A DNA stretch of 64,000 nucleotides from an uncultured Sulfitobacter sp. (GTDB lineage Bacteria > Pseudomonadota > Alphaproteobacteria > Rhodobacterales > Rhodobacteraceae). A program made the position numbers and the translations under genes. The notes beneath the pieces were generated by a model. The model worked only from the letters and a program-made list of their open reading frames with translations, did no database searches and was not told where the DNA came from. Every line of letters starts with the position of its first letter. Position 1 is the stretch's first letter. Below are positions 1-8,497 of this stretch, one piece after another. The DNA is taken from assembly GCF_947499945.1 (NCBI RefSeq), contig NZ_CANMQD010000003.1:62001-126000 (forward strand), in the 5' to 3' direction.

Positions 1-348
1 TTCGGTGATCTGATCGCCGATGCTCAAAAGCGGGTTGAGGGACGTGAGGGGGTCTTGAAATACCATTCCGATCTGCTTGCCGCGCAGGCGGCGCATTTCT
101 TCACCCTTGAGTGCGTCGATACGTTTCCCGTTGAGCCAGATTTCACCAGCCGCGATGTGTGCAGGTGCCGTGAGCAGGCCAATTACGGCATTCCCCGCCA
201 TTGATTTACCCGCACCGCTCTCGCCCACAACGCCCAAAATTTCACCCGCGCGTATGTCATAACTGACGCCGTCCACAGGTTTCACAATGCCCGCACGCGT
301 AGGGATTTCGACGGACAATCCCCTGATCGACAAAACAACATCGGACAT
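1..348 (-). CDS. Oligopeptide/dipeptide ABC transporter ATP-binding protein, N-terminal part (runs off the window)
   Basis: The ATPase subunit of a Dpp/Opp-type importer; it powers uptake through the two permeases encoded just upstream. Only the first 116 residues are in the window. The Walker A motif GESGAGKS lies at residues 42-49 and the Q-loop VFQDP at 96-100, in the order and spacing of the DppD/OppD family; the signature and Walker B motifs lie beyond the edge. The ATG overlaps the stop codon of the preceding permease gene by one base (TGATG), which indicates translational coupling. Family is clear; substrate cannot be told from the ATPase. Confidence 0.93.
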   Translation of the reverse strand, partial: MSDVVLSIRGLSVEIPTRAGIVKPVDGVSYDIRAGEILGVVGESGAGKSMAGNAVIGLLTAPAHIAAGEIWLNGKRIDALKGEEMRRLRGKQIGMVFQDPLTSLNPLLSIGDQITE

Positions 349-1292
349 CAGCGTAACCTCGGGTTCAGGGCATCGCGCAGCCAGTCGCCTAGCAAATTAA
401 CGCTGAGCGCGAGGGTGAGGAGCGTGACGGCAGGGAAGAGCAGGATCCACCATTCACCAGAGAAGAGGAACCCTTGCCCAATGCGGATCAGTGTGCCGAG
501 CGACGGTTGCGTGGCGGGGGCGCCCACGCCCAGAAAGCTCAAAGTGGCCTCAGCGATGATCGCCAGCGCCAACGAGATCGTCGCGATGACAAGCACAGGA
601 GAGAGCACGTTGGGCAGGATATGACGCAGCATGATCGAAAAAGGAGTGCGGCCAATCAGACGGGCCGCCTCGACATACTCCTTGCGCTTTTCCACCATCG
701 TAGCCCCGCGCACCACACGCGCAAACTGCACCCAATCGCTCAGACCGATGGCGAGGATCAGGACCCAGATCGCCATCTGGTCGCGGTACTCAACAGGGGT
801 AATCCCCTTTGCTACGCCGAAAATCAGCATCGCGATCAGGATGGAAGGGAATGTCAACTGGACGTCCGCTGTGCGCATGATGATGGTTTCGGTCCAACCG
901 CCGACATAGCCAGAGACCAGACCCAAAGTAATGCCAATGACCATGGCAAGCAGCACAGCCGCCACACCGACAAAAAGCGAAACGCGCATGCCGTAAAGGA
1001 TGGTCGAGAACAGATCGCGCCCTTGGTCATCTGTGCCAAGCAGGAAGCTCTCGCCAGTAAATGCGTTTGGCGTCATGGGCGCGGTAAACCCGTTCATAAG
1101 GTTCAGGGATGCTGGATCAAACGGGTTTGTCGGCGCGAGGAGAGGCGCAAAAACCGCTGAGAGCACCAGCGTCATAAAGACAATGGTTGATACAATCGCC
1201 ACAGGCGACTTCTTGAACATGTAAAACACGTCACTGTCGAGAAATACGCGCAGGCGCGATTGCTCAACCACTTTTGGCGTTGCGTCAGTCAT
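348..1292 (-). CDS. ABC transporter permease, DppC/OppC type
   Basis: Inner-membrane permease of 314 residues for a peptide/nickel/opine-type importer. A cytoplasmic N-terminus is followed by a first membrane segment at about residues 30-52, a periplasmic stretch, and the five-helix core from about 100 on. The coupling (EAA-like) loop KEYVEAARLIGR sits at about residues 204-215, where it would contact the ATPase. Length is normal for DppC. It overlaps the DppB-like gene at its start and the ATPase gene at its end by one base each, so the three are one translationally coupled transport unit. Confidence 0.93.
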   Translation of the reverse strand: MTDATPKVVEQSRLRVFLDSDVFYMFKKSPVAIVSTIVFMTLVLSAVFAPLLAPTNPFDPASLNLMNGFTAPMTPNAFTGESFLLGTDDQGRDLFSTILYGMRVSLFVGVAAVLLAMVIGITLGLVSGYVGGWTETIIMRTADVQLTFPSILIAMLIFGVAKGITPVEYRDQMAIWVLILAIGLSDWVQFARVVRGATMVEKRKEYVEAARLIGRTPFSIMLRHILPNVLSPVLVIATISLALAIIAEATLSFLGVGAPATQPSLGTLIRIGQGFLFSGEWWILLFPAVTLLTLALSVNLLGDWLRDALNPRLR

Positions 1293-2272
1293 CAGTGTCC
1301 TCCCGCGCGGTCAGCCCGCAGCCGTGGATCAATAAAGAAGTAAAGGATGTCCACGATCAGGTTGATCGCCACAAACATCACGGAAATCAGCATCAAATAG
1401 GCCGCCATCACTGGGATATCGACGAACTGGACTGCGTTGATGAACAGCAGCCCGACACCGGGCCATTGGAATACAGTCTCGGTAATGATCGCAAAGGCGA
1501 TGATCGAGCCGAGTTGCAGGCCGATGACGGTAATCACAGGCACCATCGTATTCTTGAGCGCGTGGCGAAAGTTGATTGCCCGTTCGCGCAGACCGCGGGC
1601 GCGGGCGAAGCGGATGTAATCCTGCCGCAACACCTCCAGCATCTCTGAGCGTACCAGCCGCATGATCAGCGTCATTTGGTAGAGGCCAAGAGTGATAGAT
1701 GGCAGAATAAGCGCTTTAAGCCCCGAGGAAGTGAGCAACCCTGTTGACCAATTGCCGATTTGCACGGTCTCCCCCCTCCCGAAACTGGGCAGCCACCCCA
1801 GCTCTACCGAGAAGACATAGATCAGTAAAATACCGATCAGGAATGTGGGCAGGGACACCCCGATCAGGGAGGCTGACATGATTAAATTGGCAAAGAAACC
1901 ATCGCGCCTGATCGCGGTGAAAACGCCAAGGGCGATACCGAGTGTAATGGCGAGGATGCCTGAAACCGCCGCCAGCTCAAGCGTTGCAGGTGCACGCTCC
2001 AACAGGATTTCGGCGACGGGTCTTCCCTGACGATAGCTCACGCCAAAGTTGCCTTGGGCCGCCTCTTGGAGAAATTTATAATACTGGATGGGAAAGGATT
2101 GATCGAGGCCCAACTGCTCGCGCAGCCGCTCGATATCCATGGCGGTGCGCTCTTGACCCAGCATATTGTCGATTGGATCACCGACAAAACGGAACATCGA
2201 AAAGGCGGTGAGCCCGACAATCAGCAGAACAAGCGCTGATTGCAAAACGCGCCGGATAATAAAGGCAAGCAT
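1292..2272 (-). CDS. ABC transporter permease, DppB/OppB type
   Basis: Inner-membrane permease of 326 residues, partner of the DppC-like protein. The N-terminus MLAFIIRRVLQSALVLLIVG is the typical DppB opening helix, and the coupling loop (RQDYIRFARARGLRER) is present in the C-terminal half. The frame is open further upstream, but this start is chosen because the family begins exactly here and the extra stretch runs into the hairpin downstream of the binding-protein gene. It lies 64 bases after that gene and shares its strand. Confidence 0.92.
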   Translation of the reverse strand: MLAFIIRRVLQSALVLLIVGLTAFSMFRFVGDPIDNMLGQERTAMDIERLREQLGLDQSFPIQYYKFLQEAAQGNFGVSYRQGRPVAEILLERAPATLELAAVSGILAITLGIALGVFTAIRRDGFFANLIMSASLIGVSLPTFLIGILLIYVFSVELGWLPSFGRGETVQIGNWSTGLLTSSGLKALILPSITLGLYQMTLIMRLVRSEMLEVLRQDYIRFARARGLRERAINFRHALKNTMVPVITVIGLQLGSIIAFAIITETVFQWPGVGLLFINAVQFVDIPVMAAYLMLISVMFVAINLIVDILYFFIDPRLRADRAGGH

Positions 2273-2291
2273 GATGTCGATTTCCCCAATG

Positions 2292-2318
2292 ACCGAGGGG
2301 CCTGTGCGGCCCCTCGGT
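2292..2318 (-). terminator. Intercistronic GC-rich hairpin after a binding-protein gene
   Basis: A perfect 11-bp stem (ACCGAGGGGCC against GGCCCCTCGGT) with a 5-base loop, between the stop of the first binding-protein gene and the start of the dppB-like gene. No long T-run follows on the minus strand, so it may act as an mRNA 3'-end stabiliser or partial terminator rather than a full stop. Similar hairpins follow the other two binding-protein genes in this window. Confidence 0.65.
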
Positions 2319-2336
2319 TCGTCTTGTTTAGCAGTC

Positions 2337-3902
2337 TTAGTTAACTGTAACCCAACGCAAGATAAAGAAGTTATCGGGACGTTGTACCAGATCGATATTG
2401 GCGCGCGTGCCCCAGACCAATGGCTGCACATAAAGCGGCACATAGGCCGTCTCGTCTTGCAAGGTTTGGGCCACCTCATCCAGCATCGCTTGACGCTTGG
2501 TATCGTCAATCTCGGACTGGATCATCGGGAGCAGCGCGTCCACACGAGCGTTGGAGTAGCCGCCAAAGTTCCAGCTGCCCAAACGTTTTTCCTCGTTCGG
2601 CGTGGCGGCGAGGAAACGGATTGGATGCTCCGCATCGAACGTGCCGGGGGACCAGCCAAGCAGATACATGTCGAAGTTATCTGCACGCAGTTCAGGCCAG
2701 TAGTTTTGTACTGGCATCGCGTCGAGGGTCGCGCGCATGCCCACTTGCGCCAGCATCGCAGTGATTGCCTGACAGACGGCCTCATCATTCAAGTAGCGGT
2801 CGTTGGAGCATTTGAAACCGAACGAAAAACCCTCGGGATATCCAGCCTCGGTGAGCAGACCACGCGCCGCTTCGGGATCGTAAGTCGCGTCATTGGAGAG
2901 CCCGTCCGTATAGCCGCGCATAGCAGGGCTGACCAACTGGTTCACAGCTTCGGCATTGCCGCGCATGGTGGTCTGCAAAATTGCAGGAACATTGACCGCA
3001 TGGGCCACAGCGCGCCGCACACGCGGGTCGGCAAAGGGGTTCGTATCCGTAGTCTCGGCAGAGTATTTCAGCGCGTCAGCCTCATGAGGAAAGCCGAGCA
3101 TGATCACGCGTGCCTCGATCCCTTGAATGACATTTACGTCGGGGTTCGCTTTGAGGCGAGCGACATCCTGAACCGGAACGGGGTTGATGAAATCAACGTC
3201 TCCTGACAGCAAGGCTGCCAAAGCAGTTGCGGAATTCTGGATCGGGGTCAGCTCGGCGCGGGTTATGTTGTGGGTGGCGTCACCCCACCAATTCGCATGC
3301 GGCTCGAGCACTGTGCGCAGGCCCGGCTGGCGCTCTGTAATGGCGAATGCGCCTGTGCCGTTGGTGTTCAGCGTGGCATAGTTGCCTGCTTCTTTGTCGG
3401 GGCGGGTGGCATTGTTCGCTTCAGCCCAACCGCTGTCCATAATCATCCAGTTTGCGATGCTGTCAGGAAAAATCGGGTTGGGGGAGGTGGTCATGATATC
3501 GACGGTGAAATCATCGACGACAATCACGTCAGAGACGGGGGAAAACCAGCTGCTGGTGTCGGCTTGCTCGCTTGAAGCACGCTCATACGAGAACAGCACA
3601 TCTTGCGCGGTAAATGCGGCACCATCCTGAAACGTGACCCCCTCACGCAGCTTGAAACGCCAGCCATCGCCAGCACCAATCGGCTCCCAACTCACAGCCA
3701 AGGAAGGCTCGATCGTCATGTCCTGACCGCGGCGCACAAGCCCTTCATAAACGTTATTCAGAAACCCTAATACAGGGGCGGAGTTCACTGCGTGGGGGTC
3801 CATCGTCTGCGGGTCAGTGGTCTCGGCCCATTTGAATTCGGCGGCATGTACCGCAGGGGCCAAAGCGGCGAGGAGGGCGGCAGTGCTCAGAGTACGTAGC
3901 AT
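2337..3902 (-). CDS. ABC transporter substrate-binding protein, family 5 (DppA/OppA type)
   Basis: Periplasmic binding protein of 521 residues, SBP_bac_5 family, that would deliver a peptide or peptide-like solute to the permeases. A cleavable signal peptide is visible at residues 1-20 (MLRTLSTAALLAALAPAVHA, ending in an AxA motif). The family features TDPQTMDPH near residue 31 and FKLREGVTFQDGAAF at about 82-96 are present. An AGGA ribosome site precedes the ATG by about 8 bases. It is a paralogue of the next gene upstream (shared motifs such as LNTNGTGA and the PNPI segment), so this importer has two binding proteins. Confidence 0.92.
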   Translation of the reverse strand: MLRTLSTAALLAALAPAVHAAEFKWAETTDPQTMDPHAVNSAPVLGFLNNVYEGLVRRGQDMTIEPSLAVSWEPIGAGDGWRFKLREGVTFQDGAAFTAQDVLFSYERASSEQADTSSWFSPVSDVIVVDDFTVDIMTTSPNPIFPDSIANWMIMDSGWAEANNATRPDKEAGNYATLNTNGTGAFAITERQPGLRTVLEPHANWWGDATHNITRAELTPIQNSATALAALLSGDVDFINPVPVQDVARLKANPDVNVIQGIEARVIMLGFPHEADALKYSAETTDTNPFADPRVRRAVAHAVNVPAILQTTMRGNAEAVNQLVSPAMRGYTDGLSNDATYDPEAARGLLTEAGYPEGFSFGFKCSNDRYLNDEAVCQAITAMLAQVGMRATLDAMPVQNYWPELRADNFDMYLLGWSPGTFDAEHPIRFLAATPNEEKRLGSWNFGGYSNARVDALLPMIQSEIDDTKRQAMLDEVAQTLQDETAYVPLYVQPLVWGTRANIDLVQRPDNFFILRWVTVN

Positions 3903-3955
3903 ACGAGTGTCCTAAATTCGGGCCAGTGCGAATGCTGCGCTGGTCATGTGTAAGA

Positions 3956-3986
3956 TGCTGCGCGCCAGAGGCTCCGGCGCGCAGCA
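3956..3986 (-). terminator. Intercistronic GC-rich hairpin between the two binding-protein genes
   Basis: A perfect 11-bp stem (TGCTGCGCGCC against GGCGCGCAGCA) 8 bases past the stop codon of the upstream binding-protein gene. The sequence after it on the minus strand is only mildly T-rich. Position and form match the hairpins at 2292 and 16801, which suggests it sets the ratio of binding protein to downstream products. Confidence 0.65.
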
Positions 3987-3993
3987 GGTGTCA

Positions 3994-5574
3994 TTACTTC
4001 ATTGTGAAGTGTTTGATCTTTGGCTGGTCGTTAGGGTCAACTTCAGTGCCGACTTTTTCGGCCATGCCCCAGTTCAGCACTTGGTGGTGGATGGGGATAT
4101 AAAGCGCCTCATCCTGCACCACACGCCAGATTTTGGCGATGTCGGCATTGCGTGCTTCCAGATCGGTATTGGAGGCCAGCGACTTGATCATCCCGTTCAC
4201 ATCGGCGTTGTTAAAGCCTGTGTTGTTCCACGTTCCGATTTCTGCTTCGCGGCCATGCACGAGGAAGTTGAAGATGTACTCGGAATCGTAAGTCGGAACG
4301 CCCCAGCCCAGCATGTAAAAGTCGGTGGTGCCGCCAGAGATGAGCGGGAAGTGCTGTGCTTTCGGCTTGGCGTCGAGGTTCACAGTGATACCGATCTGAC
4401 CCAACATGCCAACAGCCGCCTGACAGATGCCTTCATCGTTGATGTAGCGGTCATTCGGGCAGTCAAGGCGAAGGGAGAAGCCATCCGCATAGCCTGCCTC
4501 AGCCATCAGCGCCTTTGCACCTTCGATATCCGTGGAGGATTCCGCGTCCATCTCTGCAGTCCAGCCGTTAACGAAGGGCGGCGCAATCATGCCGGCAGGC
4601 AGGCTTTGCCCGCGCATAACAACCTGCTGGATTGCGTCCCGGTTGATTGCCATGGACATCGCCTTGCGCACGCGCACATCGGCGAGGGGGTTCTTGCCGT
4701 CGACATTGTCCGCTTCGATATCATCGGCACCCTGGTTCATACCAAAGAAGATGACGCGGTTCTGTGGCGCTTGCTTGACCATAAGGCCGTCCGCTGCGTT
4801 CACACGCTCCAGATCCTGAACGGGCATGTCTTGGAGGAAGTCGATCTCACCCGACAGCATTGCGGCCACACGGGTCGCGGCGTTCTGGATCGGCGTATAG
4901 ACGATCTCGGTCACTTCGAGCGGGAATTGCCCGATGCCCCAGTATTTGTCATAGGCCGTCATCACTGTTTTGACGTCAGGCTCACGGCTGGTCAGGACGT
5001 ATGCGCCCGTGCCGTTTGTGTTGAGCGTGGCGAATGTGATCTCGCCGCCTTCAAAATCCTGAACGGCGACAGTGTTGTTCGCCTCGGTCCATTCACGGTC
5101 CATCATGAACAGGTTGGTCAGGTTGGCCGGCAGAATCGGGTTTGGCCCGTCTGTGACGATCTCGACAGTAAAGTCATCCACAGCGCGCACTTCCGTGATG
5201 GAGCCGATCAGCTCTTTCATGTCGGAGTTTGCTTGTTTTGCGCGTTCGATGCTGAAGACAACGTCATCAGCGGTAAAGGCCGCGCCGTCATGAAAGGTCA
5301 CACCTTCGCGCAAATTAAAGACCCATACATTCGGATCGTCGGCCTTTGGTGCCCAATCGGTTGCCAACGCAGGCTCGAACCCGCCAGACACATCGCGCAG
5401 AACCAGCGGCTCGTAAATCTGGTGGCGGACCGTATGGGTTGGCCCTTCGTTTTGGGCATGTGGATCAAGGGTGAGGGCATCGCCCGAGCGCGCCCAACGC
5501 AGTGTTTCCGCGCTCAGCGGTGCCGCCGTTGTAATCAGCAATGCGCCGATAATCGTTGCTGTTGTACGTTTCAT
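3994..5574 (-). CDS. ABC transporter substrate-binding protein, family 5, second paralogue
   Basis: Periplasmic binding protein of 526 residues, SBP_bac_5 family. The signal peptide spans about residues 1-22 (ends PLSA before ETLRW). The conserved segment FNLREGVTFHDGAAFTADDV lies near residue 90. The start has a GGGGAA ribosome site. It sits between the catabolic genes upstream and the second binding-protein gene downstream, all on one strand. Two binding proteins with one set of permeases could widen the substrate range; which solute each binds is not visible. Confidence 0.92.
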   Translation of the reverse strand: MKRTTATIIGALLITTAAPLSAETLRWARSGDALTLDPHAQNEGPTHTVRHQIYEPLVLRDVSGGFEPALATDWAPKADDPNVWVFNLREGVTFHDGAAFTADDVVFSIERAKQANSDMKELIGSITEVRAVDDFTVEIVTDGPNPILPANLTNLFMMDREWTEANNTVAVQDFEGGEITFATLNTNGTGAYVLTSREPDVKTVMTAYDKYWGIGQFPLEVTEIVYTPIQNAATRVAAMLSGEIDFLQDMPVQDLERVNAADGLMVKQAPQNRVIFFGMNQGADDIEADNVDGKNPLADVRVRKAMSMAINRDAIQQVVMRGQSLPAGMIAPPFVNGWTAEMDAESSTDIEGAKALMAEAGYADGFSLRLDCPNDRYINDEGICQAAVGMLGQIGITVNLDAKPKAQHFPLISGGTTDFYMLGWGVPTYDSEYIFNFLVHGREAEIGTWNNTGFNNADVNGMIKSLASNTDLEARNADIAKIWRVVQDEALYIPIHHQVLNWGMAEKVGTEVDPNDQPKIKHFTMK

Positions 5575-5683
5575 GTAGATTCCCCGTTGTTGTGATTATG
5601 TCGTCCAAGGTTGAGTTATTTGCCGTCAATGGCAAGGGGCAGGCGCAAATTTGATTGAACCGATCAAAGCCATTTCCGCAGCG

Positions 5684-7054
5684 TTATCCGCGTCCCGCGA
5701 TCCAGCCCAGAACACTTGCCGCCAGCAGGCCATTGCCTGATAGATATCCGCTGTCTGATGTCCCCGAAACGCCCACGGCCGCGCCGCCTGTGGCATAGAG
5801 GTTGTCAAAAACGCCTCCAGCCGCCTTGCGCACCAAAGCGGTTTCAGGATCAATATCGAGGCCCCCTTGGGTGTGAAACAGAGCACCTGTGACTTTCACC
5901 GCGCAAAACGGTGGCTCAAGCTGCTGACCCGTCCATGTACGGCCAAAGCGGTCAGTTCCATTAGCAGGTATATCCTTGACGGTGCCAACGAGCCGTCCTT
6001 TTGGAATGCCGCATTTTACTTCCAGCGCCTCAAGCGTGTCGGCCCAGACAAGCGCACCTTGGCTCTCTGCATTTTTGAAATCTGCAAACTGCCGGGCAAT
6101 ATCGGCAATGCGGGTGTCAAAGACCGACCATGCGTGGCCTTCAGGCTGCCCCAGGACTGCGCGTGCGGCCTCTGAATATCCCTGCGCTTCGTTCCAAAAG
6201 CGGTCGCCTTCACTGTTTACCTGAAATCCACCTTCGGTAATGACAGCCCATGTGATCAGAATGCCGTGGGGGTGGGCGACATTGCCGTGACCTTGATAGG
6301 CCCCCAGATGCCGCGTCGCGGCACCCAGCTTTGCGCCCCATTCAACCGCATCACCGTTGTTGCCGTCATGGCCAAACCAAAGCCCGCTGTCGATTTCGGG
6401 CATGTACCGCGTCACCATCGTCCGGTTCCCGCCAAATCCGTTGCAGGCCAGAATAATCCGTGCAGCACCAATCGTTTCATGTGCACCGTCCGGGCGTTGA
6501 ACCTGCACGCCATGCAGTTTCGCACCCTTGGCAAACAGGACAGTCGCGCGGCGCTCACATATCATCGGAATTTCCAAATGTTCGATGCGGCTGCGCAGCG
6601 CGTCGATCAGTTCGGCACCTGATCTGCTGGGCAAGCCGTGCATCCGCCGCCGCGAATGACCAGGATAGTCGAAATCGGTCACCACGGAAAACGGCAGGCC
6701 GTGCGTTTGTGCCAGCCAATCGATGACAATGGCGGAATGCTGCGCCAGTGTGTCGACCAGACCTTGCTCGTTCTCGTCATGCGCTTTGCGTTGAATGTCA
6801 GCGGCAAAGAGTGTGGGATCATCGGCGATCCCTGCACCCGATTGAAACGTGGTGCCAGCGGCAGGGATTAGACCCGCGCTGAGCGCAGTGGAGCCTGAGG
6901 GCAGGGGATCAGCTTCGATCACCAGCACATCCTTGCCTGCCTCATGCGCACTAAGTGCGGCAATCATCCCTGCGGCACCCGCGCCGATGATTAGCGTGCC
7001 AACGTCTATGTCATACGCCTCCAGCGGGGACGCGATATCAGGTGTTGCCGTCAT
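5684..7054 (-). CDS. FAD-dependent oxidoreductase, fumarate reductase flavoprotein/tricarballylate dehydrogenase-like
   Basis: Predicted flavoprotein dehydrogenase of 456 residues of the FAD_binding_2 family. The dinucleotide-binding motif GAGAAGM lies near residue 26 with the acidic end of the Rossmann strand at VIEAD. The C-terminal FAD contact TGGAAVGVSGTSDSGYLSGN is also typical. The family includes tricarballylate dehydrogenase and soluble fumarate reductases, which act on small di- and tricarboxylates. A longer start at 7090 is possible, but the chosen ATG gives the family's N-terminus and overlaps the lyase gene upstream by 17 bases. The context suggests oxidation of a carboxylic acid intermediate. 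Confidence 0.85.
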   Translation of the reverse strand: MTATPDIASPLEAYDIDVGTLIIGAGAAGMIAALSAHEAGKDVLVIEADPLPSGSTALSAGLIPAAGTTFQSGAGIADDPTLFAADIQRKAHDENEQGLVDTLAQHSAIVIDWLAQTHGLPFSVVTDFDYPGHSRRRMHGLPSRSGAELIDALRSRIEHLEIPMICERRATVLFAKGAKLHGVQVQRPDGAHETIGAARIILACNGFGGNRTMVTRYMPEIDSGLWFGHDGNNGDAVEWGAKLGAATRHLGAYQGHGNVAHPHGILITWAVITEGGFQVNSEGDRFWNEAQGYSEAARAVLGQPEGHAWSVFDTRIADIARQFADFKNAESQGALVWADTLEALEVKCGIPKGRLVGTVKDIPANGTDRFGRTWTGQQLEPPFCAVKVTGALFHTQGGLDIDPETALVRKAAGGVFDNLYATGGAAVGVSGTSDSGYLSGNGLLAASVLGWIAGRG

Positions 7055-7898
7055 AACGCTTTCCCGTCGCGAGCATATCTGACGTGCCAATCGCCTCGTT
7101 CAACCCGTCGAAATCATACATGCGCTCTTTGAAAGGTGTGTTTGATCCCGCGTCCTTCAAGCTGCGGTAATAGTCATTGGCCGTGCGTGCCAAGGCGCGC
7201 ACGATGCCGCCCGGAAAGATCACGATGTCAAAACCCATCGCTTGCAAATCTTGGGCAGAGGAGATTGGCGTGGCACCGCCCTCGACCATATTGGCGAGCA
7301 GGGGGACCTGTCCTTGAAACGTTTCGGGAATGCGCCCCAACTCATCGCGGTCGCGGGGCGCTTCGATGAAGAGCACATCGGCACCTGCCTCGACATAGGC
7401 GCTGGCACGGTCCATGGCGGCGTTGAACCCCTCGACAGCAATAGCATCTGTGCGCGCGATGATCAGCGTGTCATGGCGGCGTGCATCGGCCATCGCGGCA
7501 ATTTTGCCCGTCATCTCAGCCGCGGTAATTAGCGATTTGTCCGATAGGTGGCCGCAGCGCTTTGGATAGGTCTGGTCCTCGACTTGCAGGGCCGCAGCGC
7601 CAGCGCGTTCATAAGATACCATCGTGCGGCGTGCATTGAGCGCGTTTCCAAACCCCGTGTCGGCGTCCATGATCACAGGCAGGTCTGTGCGGTCGGCGAT
7701 CAGCGCCATTGTATCGGCCATTTCGCTTGCCGTACTGAGGCCAATGTCGGGGCGGCCCAGCCGTGTGTAGGCGACAGCAGCACCAGAGAGATACAGCGCC
7801 TCGAACCCCGCATCCGTGGCGAGAGCAGCCGTAAGACCGTCATAAATACCAGGGGCGATCAGGATTTCAGCGGCTGTGAGGCGCGTTCGTAAACTCAT
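7038..7898 (-). CDS. Isocitrate lyase/PEP mutase superfamily lyase
   Basis: A TIM-barrel enzyme of 286 residues. Metal-binding acids are visible in MDADTGFG (Asp78 and Asp80), and the active-site loop KRCGHL at 113-118 carries the Cys115 found in C-C lyases such as methylisocitrate lyase and 2,3-dimethylmalate lyase rather than in phosphonomutases. It would cleave a 2-hydroxy branched dicarboxylate to a keto acid plus a smaller acid. It overlaps the isochorismatase-fold gene by 4 bases. With LeuCD-like hydro-lyase genes in the same locus, a dehydratase-lyase sequence is plausible (inference). An oxaloacetate decarboxylase role is an alternative. Confidence 0.85.
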   Translation of the reverse strand: MSLRTRLTAAEILIAPGIYDGLTAALATDAGFEALYLSGAAVAYTRLGRPDIGLSTASEMADTMALIADRTDLPVIMDADTGFGNALNARRTMVSYERAGAAALQVEDQTYPKRCGHLSDKSLITAAEMTGKIAAMADARRHDTLIIARTDAIAVEGFNAAMDRASAYVEAGADVLFIEAPRDRDELGRIPETFQGQVPLLANMVEGGATPISSAQDLQAMGFDIVIFPGGIVRALARTANDYYRSLKDAGSNTPFKERMYDFDGLNEAIGTSDMLATGKRYDGNT

Positions 7899-8497
7899 GC
7901 TGTGGCTCCAAATTCGGCAGTAGCCTCGGCGCAGGTCATGACCTGCGTGACGGAGCCGAGCGAGGTGATGGTCGCCTCATGAACGTCGGTTTTGAACGCG
8001 GCACATCCATCCGACAACATGACCGTGTGAATGTCGCGCAGGTGTGCGTCGCGCAGGGTACTGGCCACGCCGCCGTTCGTGACGATCCCACCGACGATCA
8101 ACGTGTCAATATCCATGGCCCGCAGGATGTATTCCAGCCGCGTTTGGTAGAAGGCGGAGTAGGCGACTTTCTCGATGGTGAAATCCGCAGGCTTGAGCGT
8201 ATCGACCAGATCATGACCAAACCCGCCTGGGGTAAAGTCACCTTTAGTCAGGAAAGGGCGGAGCCTTTTCAGGTGCTCGGCGATCAATGGTTCGCCACCG
8301 CGCCCCGGCACCAGCGTGAACTGTGCCGAGATGTAGCTGCCGCCAGCTGCGACAAGCGCATCACGCAGTGGCGCGATGCGCTCGGGTAGGGCGGCGATGG
8401 CAGGTGCCGATTGTCCCGCACGGCCATAGGCCCCTTGCGCGTGCAAAAAGTCGTTTTGCAGATCAATCGTCAGGAGGGCAGTACGCTGGGCGTTCAT
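7895..8497 (-). CDS. Isochorismatase-fold hydrolase lacking the nucleophilic Cys
   Basis: A 200-residue protein of the isochorismatase-like fold. The catalytic Asp12 (IDLQND) and Lys110 (IEKVAYSAF) are present. The position that holds the nucleophilic Cys in amidohydrolases of this fold is Gly143 in TNGGVASTLRDA; the DNA reads GGC GGC there. True isochorismatases such as EntB also lack this Cys, so it may work by acid-base chemistry on a vinyl ether or enol rather than as an amidase. It overlaps both neighbours by 4 bases and belongs to the same coupled operon. Confidence 0.85.
   Translation of the reverse strand: MNAQRTALLTIDLQNDFLHAQGAYGRAGQSAPAIAALPERIAPLRDALVAAGGSYISAQFTLVPGRGGEPLIAEHLKRLRPFLTKGDFTPGGFGHDLVDTLKPADFTIEKVAYSAFYQTRLEYILRAMDIDTLIVGGIVTNGGVASTLRDAHLRDIHTVMLSDGCAAFKTDVHEATITSLGSVTQVMTCAEATAEFGATA

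Noticed and set aside
3946..5595. 549-residue plus-strand frame opposite the second binding-protein gene
   Set aside because: It is the shadow of an intact SBP_bac_5 gene with a signal peptide; the plus frame has no family features.
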